Source: Rhodoferax sp. (GTDB lineage: Bacteria; Pseudomonadota; Gammaproteobacteria; Burkholderiales; Burkholderiaceae). Taken from it: 6,012 bases of DNA. The position numbers were made by a program, and so were the translations under genes. Where the stretch lies: contig JAQGNA010000262.1 of NCBI GenBank assembly GCA_028292075.1, positions 1 through 6,012 on the forward strand, in the 5' to 3' direction. Below, one piece after another: positions 5,868-6,012 of this stretch (the first letter of the stretch is position 1; each line of letters begins with the position of its first letter). Under the pieces are notes generated by a model. That model ran no database searches and was not told the origin of the DNA. It worked only from the letters and a program-made list of their open reading frames with translations.

Positions 5868-6012
5868 CCAAGACCTTCAGCGCCAAACCCGCTGACGTGG
5901 TGCACGAGTGGTTTGTGATTGACGCGACCGACAAGGTCCTCGGACGAGTAGCCAGCGAAGTTGCTCTCCGTTTGCGCGGCAAACACAAGGCCATTTACAC
6001 GCCTCACGTCGA
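5864..6012 (+). CDS. rplM: 50S ribosomal protein L13 (N-terminal part; continues beyond window)
   Basis: The first 49 residues of L13, a large-subunit protein that binds 23S rRNA early in assembly. The stretches [17 protein letters not shown] (18-34) and [15 protein letters not shown] (35-49) match E. coli L13, which has VDATGKTLGRLATELA and [15 protein letters not shown]. The ATG at 5864 gives the standard N-terminus (MTKTFSAKP). It has only a modest AAAGAG ribosome site at 5852-5857, 6 nt upstream. The gene usually continues into rpsI (protein S9), which would lie outside this window. It is transcribed away from rlmJ. Confidence 0.97.
   Translation, partial: MTKTFSAKPADVVHEWFVIDATDKVLGRVASEVALRLRGKHKAIYTPHV

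Noticed and set aside
5779..5994. Minus-strand open frame antisense to the rplM start
   Set aside because: The plus strand encodes conserved L13 with a clear promoter. The antisense product has no recognisable features.

Overview
The window is GC-rich DNA. Its protein sequences, and the rlmJ / rplM neighbourhood, look most like a betaproteobacterium of the order Burkholderiales, probably Comamonadaceae-like. That placement is inferred from recalled family sequences; no search was run. Gene density is high and no mobile elements, RNA genes or CRISPR arrays are visible.

Positions 1-4617, minus strand: an ABC importer operon of the BMP/PnrA (nucleoside uptake) type. In transcription order it holds a periplasmic substrate-binding protein (4617-3622), a double-domain ATPase (3609-2011), a first membrane permease (2014-929) and a second permease (925 to beyond position 1). 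Spacing is tight: 12 nt, a 4-nt ATGA overlap, then 3 nt. The most striking feature is an in-frame amber codon at codon 47 of the second permease (787-785). Recognisable permease sequence continues in the same frame for another 261 codons to the window edge. As written, the importer lacks one half of its membrane channel, unless the base is a sequencing error or the codon is read through.

Positions 4618-4713: a 96-nt gap carrying a 19-bp interrupted dyad, a widely spaced 8-bp inverted repeat ending just before the binding-protein start, and an 11-bp-period direct repeat. No convincing promoter, terminator or Shine-Dalgarno site was found in it.

Positions 4714-5607, minus strand: rlmJ, the 23S rRNA m6A2030 methyltransferase, with DPSY in place of the usual DPPY catalytic motif.

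Positions 5608-6012: a divergent region and the start of rplM (ribosomal protein L13) on the plus strand. A good sigma-70 promoter (TATAAT at 5686-5691) feeds a leader of about 165 nt with a strong hairpin. The leader also holds a candidate 23-codon leader peptide (GTG start, AGAGGA ribosome site) whose TGA stop overlaps the rplM ATG.

Functionally there are two themes: import of nucleosides or related compounds, and ribosome biogenesis. No wholly new system is evident. The amber codon and the rplM leader peptide are the items most worth checking.
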